Source: Pseudomonadales bacterium
GTDB lineage: Bacteria; Pseudomonadota; Gammaproteobacteria; Pseudomonadales; Azotimanducaceae
Assembly: GCA_022825925.1 (NCBI GenBank)
Contig: JAJDVW010000149.1
Location: 1-46,785 of the forward strand
DNA length: 46,785 bases
Direction: 5' to 3'
Shown in pieces: positions 36,879 through 46,506 of this stretch. Position 1 is the first letter of the stretch; each line of letters opens with the position of its first letter. Position numbers and translations under genes: made by a program. The notes beneath the pieces are model-generated. The model worked only from the letters and a program-made list of their open reading frames with translations, made no database searches and was not told the origin of the DNA.

Positions 36879-38630
36879 TCACCCGGCGTGCGTCTGCTCG
36901 TCGGCCGAGCGGGGTTCGGTCTGCGGGATGAAGTCGTCCTTCATCCCCGGCACGCTGTAGTCGTACGCCCAGCGATGGACCGTCGGCAGCTTGTCCTCCC
37001 AGTTGCCGTGCCGCGGCGGCGTTTCCGGAGTCTGCCATTCGAGGCTCGTCGCCTTCCACGGATTGTGGCCCGAGTCGGGACCCCGGAAGTAGCTGTAGAT
37101 CAGGTTCCAGATGAACACGAGCTGGAACACGCCCACGATCAGCGCGGCGATCGTGATGGTCTGGTTCAGCATGATCACGGACTGGTCGATGATCGCCATC
37201 TCGCCGTTGGCGAAGTAGCGCCGCGGCACGCCGACGAAGCCGAGGTAGTGCATCGGGTAGTAGATGATGTACGTGCCGAGGAACGTCACCCAGAAGTGGA
37301 TGTGCCCCAGGGTGTCGTTCAGCATCTTGCCGGTCATCTTCGGATACCAGTGGTAGATCGCCCCGAAGATGACGAGGATCGGCGAGACGCCCATCACCAT
37401 GTGGAAGTGCGCGACCACGAAGTACGTGTCCGAGAGCGGCACGTCCACGATCACGTTGCCGAGGAAGAGGCCGGTGATCCCGCCCATGACGAAGGTGATG
37501 ACGAAGGCGATGGCGAACAGCATCGGCACCGTCAGGTGGATGTTGGCGCGCCACAGCGTGAGCGTCCAGTTGTAGACCTTGATGGCGGTGGGCACCGCGA
37601 TGATGAGCGTCGTCGTGGCGAAGAAGAACCCGAACCACGGGTGCATGCCGCTCACGTACATGTGGTGCGCCCACACGATGAAGCTCAGCACGCCGATGGC
37701 CACGATCGCCCAGACCATCATGCGGTAGCCGAAGATGTTCTTGCGCGCGTGGGTGCTGATGAGGTCCGACACGATCCCGAACGCGGGCAGCGCGACGATG
37801 TAGACCTCGGGGTGCCCGAAGAACCAGAACAGGTGCTGGAACAGCAGCGGGCTGCCGCCGCTGTAGTCCAGCGAGTCCCCGATCGAGACGATCGCCGGCA
37901 TGAAGAAGCTCGTGCCGATGGTCTTGTCGAGGATCATCATGATCGCGCTGACGAAGAGCGCCGGGAACGCCAGCAGGCCGAGCACCGTCGCCATGAAGAT
38001 GCCCCACACCGAGAGCGGCATCCGCATCAGCGTCATGCCGCGGGTGCGCGCCTGCAGGATCGTCGTCACGTAGTTCAGCCCGCCCATGGTGAACGCGACG
38101 ATGAAGACCGCCAGCGACCCCAGCATCAGCAGGATGCCCCAGTCGACGCCGGGGGTGCCGGTCAGGATGGCCTGCGGCGGATACAGGGTCCAGCCCGCCC
38201 CGGTGGGACCGCCCGGGACGAAATAGCTCGCCAGCAGGATGATGACGGAGGCGAAATAGACATGGTAGCTGATCATGTTGACGTACGGGAACACCATGTC
38301 GCGCGCGCCGCACATCAGCGGTACCAGGAGGTTGCCGAAGCCGCCGAGGAGCAGGGCGGTCAGCAGGTAGATCACCATGATCATTCCGTGCATGGTGATG
38401 AACTGGTAATAGGCCTCGGGGTCGATGAAGTCGAACTGGTCGGGGAACCCGAGCTGCAGCCGCATCATCCCGGACAGGACCAGCGCCACGAGGCCCACCC
38501 CGATCGCCGTGATGCCGTACTGGATCGCGATCACCTTGTGGTCCTGGCTGAACCAGTACTTCGTGAGCCAACTGTGGGGATGGTGGAGCTCCATCGACTC
38601 CTGGTAGGGGATTTGTGCCTCAACCGCCAT
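36879..38630 (-). CDS. ctaD: Cytochrome c oxidase subunit I
   Basis: Catalytic haem-copper subunit, 583 residues with about 12 helices. Haem ligand region ITMHGMIMVIYLLTALLLGG; CuB site with the His-Tyr cross-link in FFGHPEVYIVALPAFG, whose Glu marks an A-type D-channel; the His pair in VWAHHMYVSGMHPWF; and the haem ligands in VVAHFHMVMG. Start ATG 38628-38630 follows GGAGGAG by 6 bp; an upstream ATG at 38657 is less well placed. No ctaG-like assembly gene follows it, unlike many operons. Confidence 0.97.
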   Translation of the reverse strand: MAVEAQIPYQESMELHHPHSWLTKYWFSQDHKVIAIQYGITAIGVGLVALVLSGMMRLQLGFPDQFDFIDPEAYYQFITMHGMIMVIYLLTALLLGGFGNLLVPLMCGARDMVFPYVNMISYHVYFASVIILLASYFVPGGPTGAGWTLYPPQAILTGTPGVDWGILLMLGSLAVFIVAFTMGGLNYVTTILQARTRGMTLMRMPLSVWGIFMATVLGLLAFPALFVSAIMMILDKTIGTSFFMPAIVSIGDSLDYSGGSPLLFQHLFWFFGHPEVYIVALPAFGIVSDLISTHARKNIFGYRMMVWAIVAIGVLSFIVWAHHMYVSGMHPWFGFFFATTTLIIAVPTAIKVYNWTLTLWRANIHLTVPMLFAIAFVITFVMGGITGLFLGNVIVDVPLSDTYFVVAHFHMVMGVSPILVIFGAIYHWYPKMTGKMLNDTLGHIHFWVTFLGTYIIYYPMHYLGFVGVPRRYFANGEMAIIDQSVIMLNQTITIAALIVGVFQLVFIWNLIYSYFRGPDSGHNPWKATSLEWQTPETPPRHGNWEDKLPTVHRWAYDYSVPGMKDDFIPQTEPRSADEQTHAG

Positions 38631-38711
38631 CGGTATCTCCTCCGTCCTCGATGACATGCCCGAACGCCCGTCCCGGTGGACGCGTTCGAGGCTCTTGCGC
38701 GTACCGCGCGA

Positions 38712-40172
38712 TCACGGTCGTCGTTCCGCTCCCGGGGCGCCGGCCGGCGCGTCGGCGTGCGTCACGGCCGCGATCCCGTCCCGCGCCACGCGCGTATTCG
38801 ACGCGAACCGGCCCTGCCGGCCGAGTGCGTTGATGTAGGCCACGACGTCGTTGATGGCGTCCTGGCCGTGCAACTGCTTCGACATGAAGGTCATCTGCCG
38901 CGCCAGCGTGTCCTTGCGGTCGTGGCCGCGGACGTGTTCCTGGAACAGCACGATCTGCCGCGCGAGGTACCAGTCGCTCATGCCCGCGAGACGCGGGGCG
39001 AAGGTACCGGAACTGCCGCTGCCGTCGGCGCGGTGGCATACGGCGCATCCCCGGTAGAGGTCGGCGCCGCGCTCGACGTCGCCCTCGATGGTGGCCGGCG
39101 CCGGCTCGTCGGGGAGCGACTGGATGTAGGCGATCACGTTCTCGACCGCGGCGGCGTCGAACAGGGTCGCTGCCATCGGCGCCATCTGCTGGCCGTATTC
39201 GTCCTCCGGGTGCGTGCCGCGGAACCCGCGCTTGTAGGCGTCGATCTGGGCGCGCATGTACCAGGCGGACTGGCCCGTGAGCTTGGGCGCGTTCAGCGCG
39301 AACAGGCCCTCGCCCTGCTGGCCATGGCACGCGGCGCACACCACGTAACCGGCCTGGCCGGCGACGGCGTCCCCGACGGGCCGCGCGGCGTAGTCGCTCC
39401 AGGTCGGCCGGGAGGCGACCCAGGCCTCGTACTCGTCGGCCTCGTCGACGATCACCGTGCCGCGCATCGTGTGGTGGCCGATGCCGCAGAGCTCCGCGCA
39501 GAGCACCTCGTAGATGCCCGTCTTCGTCGGGGTGAACCACATGTAGGTGACCATGCCGGGCACGGCGTCCATCTTGGCGCGGAACTCGGGGACGTAGAAG
39601 TCGTGCAGCACGTCCTTGGACCGCAGCAGCACCTTGACGGGCTGGTCCTTCAGGAGATGCAGGGCGCCGCGCTCGACGAGCACGTCGTCCTGGCCGTACG
39701 GGTCGTCCGGGTCCATCCCGAAGGGGTTGTCGACCGTGATGAGGCGCGCGTCGACGGTGCCGAGGCGGCCGTCCTCGCCGGGCAGCCGATAGCTCCACGA
39801 CCATTGCTGCCCGGTGATCTCGACTTCCCGGGCGTCGTCCGGAACGTGGACGTACTCCTCCCAGACGATGAGCCCCGGCGCGAGCATGCCCACGACGCCG
39901 ATGGTCGTGACGATGGTGAGCCACCACTCGAGCCGCTTGTTCTCCGGCTCGTACGCGGCCTGCTGGCCTTCGCGGCGGCGGTACTTCCAGATGGCCCAGA
40001 CCATGAAGAGGCCGACCAGGATGAACGCGACCCCGCAGATCCAGAACGTCACGAAGACGGCGAAGTCGATGTTCCCCCAGTTCGAGGCGATCTCCGTGAA
40101 CCACCAGGGGCTCAGCATGTTGAACACCACCGAACCGAGGACGACGATCAGCAGAACGATGGCGGTGGTCAT
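38712..40172 (-). CDS. ctaC: Cytochrome c oxidase subunit II fused to two cytochrome c domains
   Basis: Electron-entry subunit, 486 residues. Two N-terminal membrane helices, then a cupredoxin domain with QQWSWSYRLPG and the CuA site CAELCGIGHHTM near residue 230. After it come two class I cytochrome c modules, each with CxxCH and a distal Met: CAACHGQQGEG near 295 and CAVCHRADGSG near 390. Standard caa3 subunit II has one such domain; two make it diheme. Start ATG 40170-40172; a longer Lys/Arg-rich frame upstream is less likely. First gene of the cox operon. Confidence 0.95.
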   Translation of the reverse strand: MTTAIVLLIVVLGSVVFNMLSPWWFTEIASNWGNIDFAVFVTFWICGVAFILVGLFMVWAIWKYRRREGQQAAYEPENKRLEWWLTIVTTIGVVGMLAPGLIVWEEYVHVPDDAREVEITGQQWSWSYRLPGEDGRLGTVDARLITVDNPFGMDPDDPYGQDDVLVERGALHLLKDQPVKVLLRSKDVLHDFYVPEFRAKMDAVPGMVTYMWFTPTKTGIYEVLCAELCGIGHHTMRGTVIVDEADEYEAWVASRPTWSDYAARPVGDAVAGQAGYVVCAACHGQQGEGLFALNAPKLTGQSAWYMRAQIDAYKRGFRGTHPEDEYGQQMAPMAATLFDAAAVENVIAYIQSLPDEPAPATIEGDVERGADLYRGCAVCHRADGSGSSGTFAPRLAGMSDWYLARQIVLFQEHVRGHDRKDTLARQMTFMSKQLHGQDAINDVVAYINALGRQGRFASNTRVARDGIAAVTHADAPAGAPGAERRP

Positions 40173-40746
40173 GCCAGGGCGTCCTCGAGCCCCGTGTTCC
40201 TTGCGCTTGCGCTTGCCCGTGCGCGGGGCCATTGCGTTGCGTTCAACGTCACGGCTGTCCTTCCTCTCCCGGCGCGCCGTCCGGTCCGCCCGGTTCCGGC
40301 CGCTTCTTTCGCTCTTTCCGCCCGCCTTCAGGGCGGGCCGGAATCGCCCGCCTCAAGGCGGCTCAAGGGTTCGACCGGGGTCGAGAGCTTCGCCCCGATC
40401 GGTTCGATGTTTGCCGACCGCCACGGCAGGCGGCGTACCGACGCCGCACATTGTCGCAGAATCCGCGGTGGGATCGTAGGGGCCGGACGCGTCCCCACGC
40501 GTCCCCGCCCGCCGCTGGCCGGCGACCCGATGGCGCGGCCGCGCGCCGGCCATCGGACGCTTTGGGGAGCCCGCACGCCGCGATGCGGGCGAACGACGAG
40601 CGTCGCCTCGTGAACCGATCAACCCTGGCCGGCTTTCCGTCTTGCCACCGTGGCTGCGGCGACGCGATTTAACGTTTCTTCGTTTTCTTCGAATTGCCTT
40701 CGCCATAACCTTCTGGGATGATCTATGCGAACCGTAATGTAATGAG
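40173..40746. other. 574-bp divergent intergenic region with paired GC hairpins
   Basis: No convincing gene. Two adjacent hairpins occur: CCCGCC/GGCGGG at 40321-40337 and CCGCC/GGCGG at 40348-40361, both with short loops and the same GC-rich arms, REP-like in style. From about 40667 to 40746 the sequence turns AT-rich (TTTCTTCGTTTTCTTCG, CCGTAATGTAATGAG), which suits the promoter of the plus-strand gene at 40747. Promoters for the cox operon should also lie here, but I cannot single one out. Confidence 0.5.
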
Positions 40747-41520
<774 letters not shown>

Positions 41521-41564
41521 AGGCTCTCAGGACAGGGCCGCCAAGGCGGGCGCGCTGTTCTATA

Positions 41565-41606
41565 GTGTCGGAAAGGTGTCGGAAAGGGTCGGGTAGGGTC
41601 GGATAG
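41565..41606. repeat. Short tandem repeat next to tRNA-Gly
   Basis: Four successive units of 11, 11, 10 and 10 bp: GTGTCGGAAAG twice, then GGTCGGGTAG and GGTCGGATAG. They end one base from the tRNA-Gly 3' end, so they form its trailer on the minus strand. Confidence 0.7.
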
Positions 41607-41607
41607 C

Positions 41608-41682
41608 TGGAGCGGGAAACGGGGGTTGAACCCGCGACCCCAACCTTGGCAAGGTTGTGCTCTACCGCTGAGCTATTCCCGC
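41608..41682 (-). tRNA. tRNA-Gly (GCC)
   Basis: Minus strand: acceptor GCGGGAA/TTCCCGC, D arm GCTCAGCGGTAGAGC, anticodon arm CAACCTTGCCAAGGTTG with anticodon GCC, T arm CGGGTTCAACCCCCG-like, and encoded CCA; 75 nt. Confidence 0.98.
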
Positions 41683-41750
41683 TCTGAGGTCAGGATTCTG
41701 CCGCAAACTCCCGCCGAACTCAAAACGCGGTCGTCCCCGCGCTTGCCGGC

Positions 41751-42491
41751 ATGGGCTCCGGCATGAACTTGCCGCGAGCGCCCCATCGGTGGCGGGTGTC
41801 GCCCCGCCGGGCGGTCCGTATTCAGGCCGCGCTGGCCGCGCGCGTCTCCGTGTCCCCGGCGTCTCCCGTGCGCCGCGTGCTCGGCCTCGACTGCGCCTTC
41901 GCCGGTGATCTCGCCCTCGCGGTCGGCGTCGTGTGGGACATGGAAACGCAACGCGTTCTCGAGGTGCGCGGTGCGACGGCGCCGCTCACGTTTCCCTACG
42001 TACCGGGGCTGCTGTCCTTCCGGGAGGCTCCGGTCCTGCTGCGCGTGCTGCGCAAGGTGCGGCACGACGTGGACGCGCTCATGTGCGACGGTCAGGGCAT
42101 CGCGCATCCACGGCGTTTCGGTCTCGCCTCGCATCTCGGGGTGGTGGCGGACATGCCCAGCGTGGGCGCGGCCAAGTCGCTGCTCGTCGGCGAACACGAC
42201 GCCCTCCCGCCGATTCGCGGAGCGGCCGTGCCGCTGATGTATCGGGGGGAGCGCGTGGGCACGGTCGTGCGCACGCGCAGCAACGTGAAACCCATGTATG
42301 CCAGCCCCGGGCATCGCGTTGACCATTGCCAGGCAGCGTACCTGACGCGGCACAGCGCCACGGCCTATCGAATACCGGAGCCGACACGGCTGGCGGACCG
42401 CTGGGTAGGCGTGTTGAAACGAGGCGAAGTGACGCTGCGCGGACTGGACAAGCTGCGGCAGGATCGCGTGTCCCGTCGGACGCGAAGATGA
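41751..42491 (+). CDS. nfi: Endonuclease V
   Basis: Cleaves DNA near deaminated bases such as hypoxanthine. Catalytic acids are conserved: Asp in LGLDCAFAGD, Glu in YVPGLLSFREAPVLL, Asp in CDGQGIAHPRRFGLASH. The later SVGAAKSLLVG and YASPGHRVDHCQA also match. 246 residues from ATG 41751; ATG 41763 is an alternative. The basic C-terminal tail after the PEPTRLAD motif is longer than in E. coli. It overlaps queF by 4 bp (ATGA). Confidence 0.93.
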   Translation: MGSGMNLPRAPHRWRVSPRRAVRIQAALAARVSVSPASPVRRVLGLDCAFAGDLALAVGVVWDMETQRVLEVRGATAPLTFPYVPGLLSFREAPVLLRVLRKVRHDVDALMCDGQGIAHPRRFGLASHLGVVADMPSVGAAKSLLVGEHDALPPIRGAAVPLMYRGERVGTVVRTRSNVKPMYASPGHRVDHCQAAYLTRHSATAYRIPEPTRLADRWVGVLKRGEVTLRGLDKLRQDRVSRRTRR

Positions 42492-43288
42492 GCGACCGCC
42501 ACGGTCCGGTGCTCGGCCGGCATGTATCGTCGCCGAACGGTTATACGCCGGACTTGCTGCAGCCGATCGAGCGGGCGGCACAGCGGCGCGTCGCCGGCCT
42601 CGAGGCGTCGCGCTTTCGTGGCGAGGACCTGTGGCGCTGCCATGAAGTGTCCTGGCTGAATGCGCGCGGTCGTCCGGTGTTGTCTCCGTTGGGTATCCGT
42701 ATTCCATGTACCTCGCCCGCGACGGTGGAGAGCAAGTCCCTGAAGCTGTACCTGAACGCGTTCGCGCAGGAGTGTATTGCCGAGGGCGCCGGCGTGTTAC
42801 GGACGGTCGCGGCGGACCTGGGCGGGGTCTGCGGTGCCCCGGTGACGGTGAAGCCGCTGGATGCGGCGATGCCCGGGTCGTGGTTCCACGCCTCGCCGGG
42901 ATGCTGCCTGGACGACCTTGACGTTGCGGTCGACGTATATCAACGGGAGCCTTCCCTTCTGGCTGCGAGCGGAGGGCAGGTCAGCGAAAGGCTGTTTACG
43001 CACCTGTTCGCGTCCGTCTGCCCGGTCACCGGCCAGCCCGACTGGGGCTCGCTGTGCGTCGAGTACGGCGGTCCCCGGCTGGACCGGGAGGGCCTGTTGC
43101 GTTACCTGGTTTCTTACCGGCGTCACGGTGCGTTTCACGAGACCATCGTTGAACAGGTTTTCACGGACCTGATGACCCGGTGCGCCTGCGAGCGGCTGAG
43201 CGTGCACGCGTGCTTCCAGCGCCGGGGCGGCATCGACATCAACCCGTTCCGCTCCACCGACGCCGACGCCGCCCCCACGCTCCCGTAG
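42488..43288 (+). CDS. queF: NADPH-dependent 7-cyano-7-deazaguanine reductase, type II
   Basis: Reduces preQ0 to preQ1 in queuosine synthesis. The 266-residue protein has the tandem T-fold of the long, E. coli-like QueF. Marker segments are VESKSLKLYLNAFAQE, the catalytic Cys in SVCPVTGQPDWGSL near residue 180, and FHETIVEQVFTDLM near 220. It ends GGIDINPFRS. Start ATG overlaps the nfi stop. No other queuosine gene lies in the window. Confidence 0.96.
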   Translation: MSDRHGPVLGRHVSSPNGYTPDLLQPIERAAQRRVAGLEASRFRGEDLWRCHEVSWLNARGRPVLSPLGIRIPCTSPATVESKSLKLYLNAFAQECIAEGAGVLRTVAADLGGVCGAPVTVKPLDAAMPGSWFHASPGCCLDDLDVAVDVYQREPSLLAASGGQVSERLFTHLFASVCPVTGQPDWGSLCVEYGGPRLDREGLLRYLVSYRRHGAFHETIVEQVFTDLMTRCACERLSVHACFQRRGGIDINPFRSTDADAAPTLP

Positions 43289-43355
43289 CAGACGGCTTGT
43301 CCCGTCCCGTGCCGCGGCTTGCACGACTCCGGCGCAGGAAACCACGAGGGTCTCC

Positions 43356-43688
43356 CTACAGGAACCGGTCCAGGCTCCCGAGCACCGCCAGGTAAGCGAG
43401 CGCCAGGGCCATGCCCGCGCCGAGGACGTTGAACTTGGTGTCCAGGGCCTTGATCTCGCCCCTGATCTCACTCTTGAGTTCGGCGAACTGCTTGTCGACT
43501 TGTGCGAACTGCTCGTCCACGTGCGCGCGGATGCCAGCGAAACCGAGTTCCTGGTCCTTGCGCACTACGACATGCTCGCTCAGTTGCGTGGCGAGCGTAT
43601 GGGCGAGGGCTTCTGCCTGCTCCCGCTCCATCCCGGACCGCCGTAGCGCATCCGCCACCTGCAGCGCGTCCATCACCGGCTGTGCCAT
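43356..43688 (-). CDS. Small coiled-coil membrane protein (DUF1640/CCDC90-like)
   Basis: A 110-residue protein. The N-terminal helices (DALQVADALRRSGMEREQAE) are followed by a coiled coil (DEQFAQVDKQFAELKSEIRG) and one C-terminal membrane helix (VLGAGMALALAYLAVLGSL). This architecture matches the CCDC90/DUF1640 type; bacterial function is unknown. In the 277 bp upstream, up to the CoA transferase start, I see no other gene; a minus-strand CTATATCT near 43711 may be its -10 box. Confidence 0.75.
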   Translation of the reverse strand: MAQPVMDALQVADALRRSGMEREQAEALAHTLATQLSEHVVVRKDQELGFAGIRAHVDEQFAQVDKQFAELKSEIRGEIKALDTKFNVLGAGMALALAYLAVLGSLDRFL

Positions 43689-43965
43689 GGGTTCCGTGTC
43701 CTTTGGTCAGATATAGCCTTTTCAGTGACTTGAGGCACGCGCGCGCCCGGATGCGCGGGTGAGCCACAGCGGTGGATTTTCGTGACCGGGGACAATGAGT
43801 CTGTAGCGCCCCACGGCCCAGCCACGCCGTCCTCTCCGCAGTCGTTGCCGGACGATCGCCCGAAACCGTGCAGGAAATCCAAGGCAAGCCGGCACGACCT
43901 CCCCTGTGGACCGCGATGCCCGCCTCCCGGTACTCTCGCACGGGTTGCAGCCGGTTGGAGGGATC

Positions 43966-45159
43966 ATGGCGGGACCGTTGCAGGGCATTCGAGTTCTGGA
44001 TGTCGGCCTGCTCGTGCAGGCGCCGCAGGCGGCCGCGCTCCTCTCGGACATGGGGGCGGACGTCATCAAGGTCGAGTTGCCGGGCTTCGGCGACCAGGCG
44101 CGTTTCATCCCCCTCTCGCTGGAGGACTTCCGGAGCGCGTACTTCACGGCCTGCAACCGCGGCAAGCGCAGCCTCACGCTCGACCTGCGCGCGCCGGCGG
44201 GGGCGGCGATCTTCTGCCGCCTCGCGGAAACCGCGGACGTGGTGGTCAGCAACTTCAAGCCGGGCACGATGGAGTCGTGGGGGCTTGGCTACGAAGATCT
44301 CGCGGAGCACAACCCGCGCATCGTCTGGGCCGGGGGCAGCACGTTCGGACCGGCCGGGCCGGACGCCGAGCTCGAAGGGGCCGACCTCGCGGGCCAGGCC
44401 GCCGGGGGACTCGTCAGCACGACCGGGCGCGACGGGGACCCGCCGTCGCCGGTGGGCGTGACGATCGCGGACCATATCGGGTCCCTGAACATGGTGGCCG
44501 GCGTCCTCGCGGCGCTGCATGCGCGGGAGCGGAGCGGCCGCGGCCAGCGGGTGGAGGTGTCCCTGCTGGGCGGCCAGATCTGGGCCCAGGCGGCGGAATA
44601 CACCCACTTCCTGCTGACGGACGAGGTGCCGGGCCGTTCCAACTACGGACATCCTCTCCTGCGCGCCGCCTCGTACCGCATCTTCGAGACGGCGGACGGC
44701 TGGCTCGGCGTCATCGGGGTGCCCGCGGAGGCGATGGACGGCTTCCTCGTCGCCCTCGGCCGACCGGAACTGGTGGCGGACGAGCGTCTGCAGTCGCTCT
44801 TCATGGCGCCGGAGGATCTGGCGTGGTTCGCGGGGGTCCTGGAGGACGCCTTCCGCGCGCGCCCCACGGCCGAGTGGTGCGAACTGCTGCGGGAAGTCGG
44901 GGTGCGCCATGCGCCCGTGCGCGACTACCGCGAGGTCGTCGCGGACCCGGGGACCTGGGACAACGGCTACTTCGCCACGGTGTCCGACGGGGACGGGAAC
45001 GAGACGCGCGTCGTGGGGACGCCGATCCGCATGAGCGACACGCCGCTCGAACCGGCCGCGTCGCCGCCGGAACTCGGGGCCGACAGCGACGAGATCCTCC
45101 GCGACCTCGGCTACTCGGATGCGGACATCGCCGGCTTTCGCGACGCAGGGGCGGTGTAA
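43966..45159 (+). CDS. Class III (CaiB/BaiF) CoA transferase
   Basis: Transfers CoA between carboxylic acids via an active-site Asp. 397 residues: GPLQGIRVLDVGLLVQAPQA, LLSDMGADVIKVELPGFGDQ, NRGKRSLTLDLR, SNFKPGTMESWGLGYEDL, then DLAGQAAGGLVSTTG near residue 140 with the likely nucleophilic Asp. Start ATG 43966 follows GGAGGG by 4 bp. Neighbours are unrelated, so the acid substrate cannot be named. Confidence 0.92.
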   Translation: MAGPLQGIRVLDVGLLVQAPQAAALLSDMGADVIKVELPGFGDQARFIPLSLEDFRSAYFTACNRGKRSLTLDLRAPAGAAIFCRLAETADVVVSNFKPGTMESWGLGYEDLAEHNPRIVWAGGSTFGPAGPDAELEGADLAGQAAGGLVSTTGRDGDPPSPVGVTIADHIGSLNMVAGVLAALHARERSGRGQRVEVSLLGGQIWAQAAEYTHFLLTDEVPGRSNYGHPLLRAASYRIFETADGWLGVIGVPAEAMDGFLVALGRPELVADERLQSLFMAPEDLAWFAGVLEDAFRARPTAEWCELLREVGVRHAPVRDYREVVADPGTWDNGYFATVSDGDGNETRVVGTPIRMSDTPLEPAASPPELGADSDEILRDLGYSDADIAGFRDAGAV

Positions 45160-45210
45160 CCCCCACCGGCAAGGGTCGTAGCTCTCGATTCGAACAGCGG
45201 GTCGACCTGC

Positions 45211-45234
45211 TATAGAATGCGAATGAATCGCATT
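45211..45234 (+). promoter_or_regulatory. Promoter -10 overlapping a Fur-box-like operator
   Basis: AATGCGA (45216-45222) and TCGCATT (45228-45234) are perfect arms around ATGAA, making a 19-bp palindrome. It closely follows the proteobacterial Fur box AATGAGAATGATTCTCATT. It overlaps a TATAGAAT box at 45211-45218, where a repressor would block RNA polymerase. The HhH gene starts 24 bp further on. Confidence 0.6.
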
Positions 45235-45257
45235 TGCAAATCACGGAGATCGTCCGC

Positions 45258-45902
45258 ATGGGGAAGAACCTGGTGACTTGGTGGAAGCTGACCGTCGCGA
45301 TCGTGGCGTTGGCGCATGGCGCGGCGGCCTGGGCGCAGGCGGGCGACCGGGGCGACCTGCTCGATCCGAACCTGGCGGACGCGGAAGAACTGGGATCGCT
45401 GCCGCACGTGGACGAGGGGCTGGCGGCGGTGATCGTCGAGGGGCGCCCGTACCTCTCCGCGCAGCAGCTCGACGCCGTGCTGGCCGCGTCCCTGGACCGT
45501 GGTCAGAGAGAGGCCGTGTACGCCGGCATGTTCCGCCAGATCGACCTGAACTCGGCCTCCCGCGAGGAGATCATGGTGATTCCCGGCATGACGCGGCGGA
45601 TGGCCCACGAGTTCGAGGAGTACCGGCCATACACCTCCCTCGACCAGTTCCGCCGGGAGATCGGCAAGTATGTCGACGAGGCGGAGGTCGCCCGGCTGGA
45701 AAGCCACGTCTTCCTCCCGATGCCTCTCAACACGGCGTCGGAGGAGGACTTCAGGACCATCCCCGGGATGACGGGCCGGATGGTCCACGAGTTCGAGGAG
45801 TACCGGCCGTACACGTCCATCGAGCAGTTCCGCCGGGAGATCGGCAAGTACGTCGACGAGGCGGAGGTCGCGCGGCTCGAGAGCTACGTCACCCTGGACT
45901 GA
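45258..45902 (+). CDS. Secreted protein with three tandem helix-hairpin-helix repeats
   Basis: 214 residues with a signal peptide (VTWWKLTVAIVALAHGAAAW, cut near AQA). Three ~60-residue ComEA-like HhH units follow. The first is diverged (DPNLADAEELGSLPHVDEGL). The second and third are near copies: LNSASREEIMVIPGMT against LNTASEEDFRTIPGMT, then a shared EFEEYRPYTS and QFRREIGKYVDEAEVARLES. The copied DNA is over 90% alike. ComEA binds DNA for uptake, but no competence genes are here. Start ATG 45258 with GGAG 8 bp before. Probably co-transcribed with the next gene under the Fur-like box. Confidence 0.82.
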   Translation: MGKNLVTWWKLTVAIVALAHGAAAWAQAGDRGDLLDPNLADAEELGSLPHVDEGLAAVIVEGRPYLSAQQLDAVLAASLDRGQREAVYAGMFRQIDLNSASREEIMVIPGMTRRMAHEFEEYRPYTSLDQFRREIGKYVDEAEVARLESHVFLPMPLNTASEEDFRTIPGMTGRMVHEFEEYRPYTSIEQFRREIGKYVDEAEVARLESYVTLD

Positions 45903-45936
45903 CGGCTCCATCGGTCCAGGCGCCCCGAGCCGCGAC

Positions 45937-46506
45937 ATGGACCTCTCGCGCTGGCTGCTGTGGCTGGTGCTCGCGGCGCCGCTCGCGGTGCAGACTTGGC
46001 GCTACGCGGCGGAGACCGTCTACTACGGCGAGTACCTGCACTGGACCGGCGAGCAGTCGGCCCGGCTGCTGATCCTGACGCTCGCCGTGACGCCGCTGCG
46101 CCGCTTCTTCCCCGGCGCGAAGTTCACCGCGTGGCTCGTGGCGCGCCGCCGCGACCTGGGGCTCGCCACGTTCCTCTACGCCGCGCTGCACGCCCTGGCG
46201 TACCTCGCGCGGCAGGCCGACCCGTCCGCCATGCTCGCGGAAGCAGCGGAGATCGGCATGCTGGTCGGCTGGGTCGCGCTGCTGGTCTTCGTCGCCCTCG
46301 CGGTCACGAGCAACAATGCCGCGGTGCGCCGGCTCGGCGGGCGGTGGAAGGGTCTCCACCGCTGGATCTACGCCGGCGCCCTGCTGACGTTCCTGCACTG
46401 GATCGCCACCGCGTTCGACCCGACCGCGGGGTACGTGCACCTCGGCGTGGTGCTGGTGGTGCTCGCCCTGCGCGCGTGGCCGCCGCGCGCTGCTCGGCGC
46501 GCCTGA
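45937..46506 (+). CDS. MsrQ/YedZ-like ferric reductase-type haem membrane protein
   Basis: A 189-residue protein with about five to six helices. His residues suited to haem ligation lie in YAALHALAYLAR near residue 88 and in GLHRWIYAGALLTFLHWI near 140-152. This matches the ferric-reductase-like domain of MsrQ. In MsrPQ systems MsrQ feeds electrons to the periplasmic MsrP, but no msrP is next door; the neighbour is the HhH protein, 34 bp upstream. Start ATG 45937. Confidence 0.8.
   Translation: MDLSRWLLWLVLAAPLAVQTWRYAAETVYYGEYLHWTGEQSARLLILTLAVTPLRRFFPGAKFTAWLVARRRDLGLATFLYAALHALAYLARQADPSAMLAEAAEIGMLVGWVALLVFVALAVTSNNAAVRRLGGRWKGLHRWIYAGALLTFLHWIATAFDPTAGYVHLGVVLVVLALRAWPPRAARRA

Noticed and set aside
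36888..38654. 588-codon plus-strand frame opposite cytochrome oxidase subunit I
   Set aside because: Very His/Asp/Arg-rich mirror of hydrophobic codons; subunit I is unmistakable on the other strand.
40321..40361. Paired hairpins as a terminator for the cox operon or the next gene
   Set aside because: They lie upstream of both divergent genes and no T-run follows on either strand; REP-like repeats fit better.
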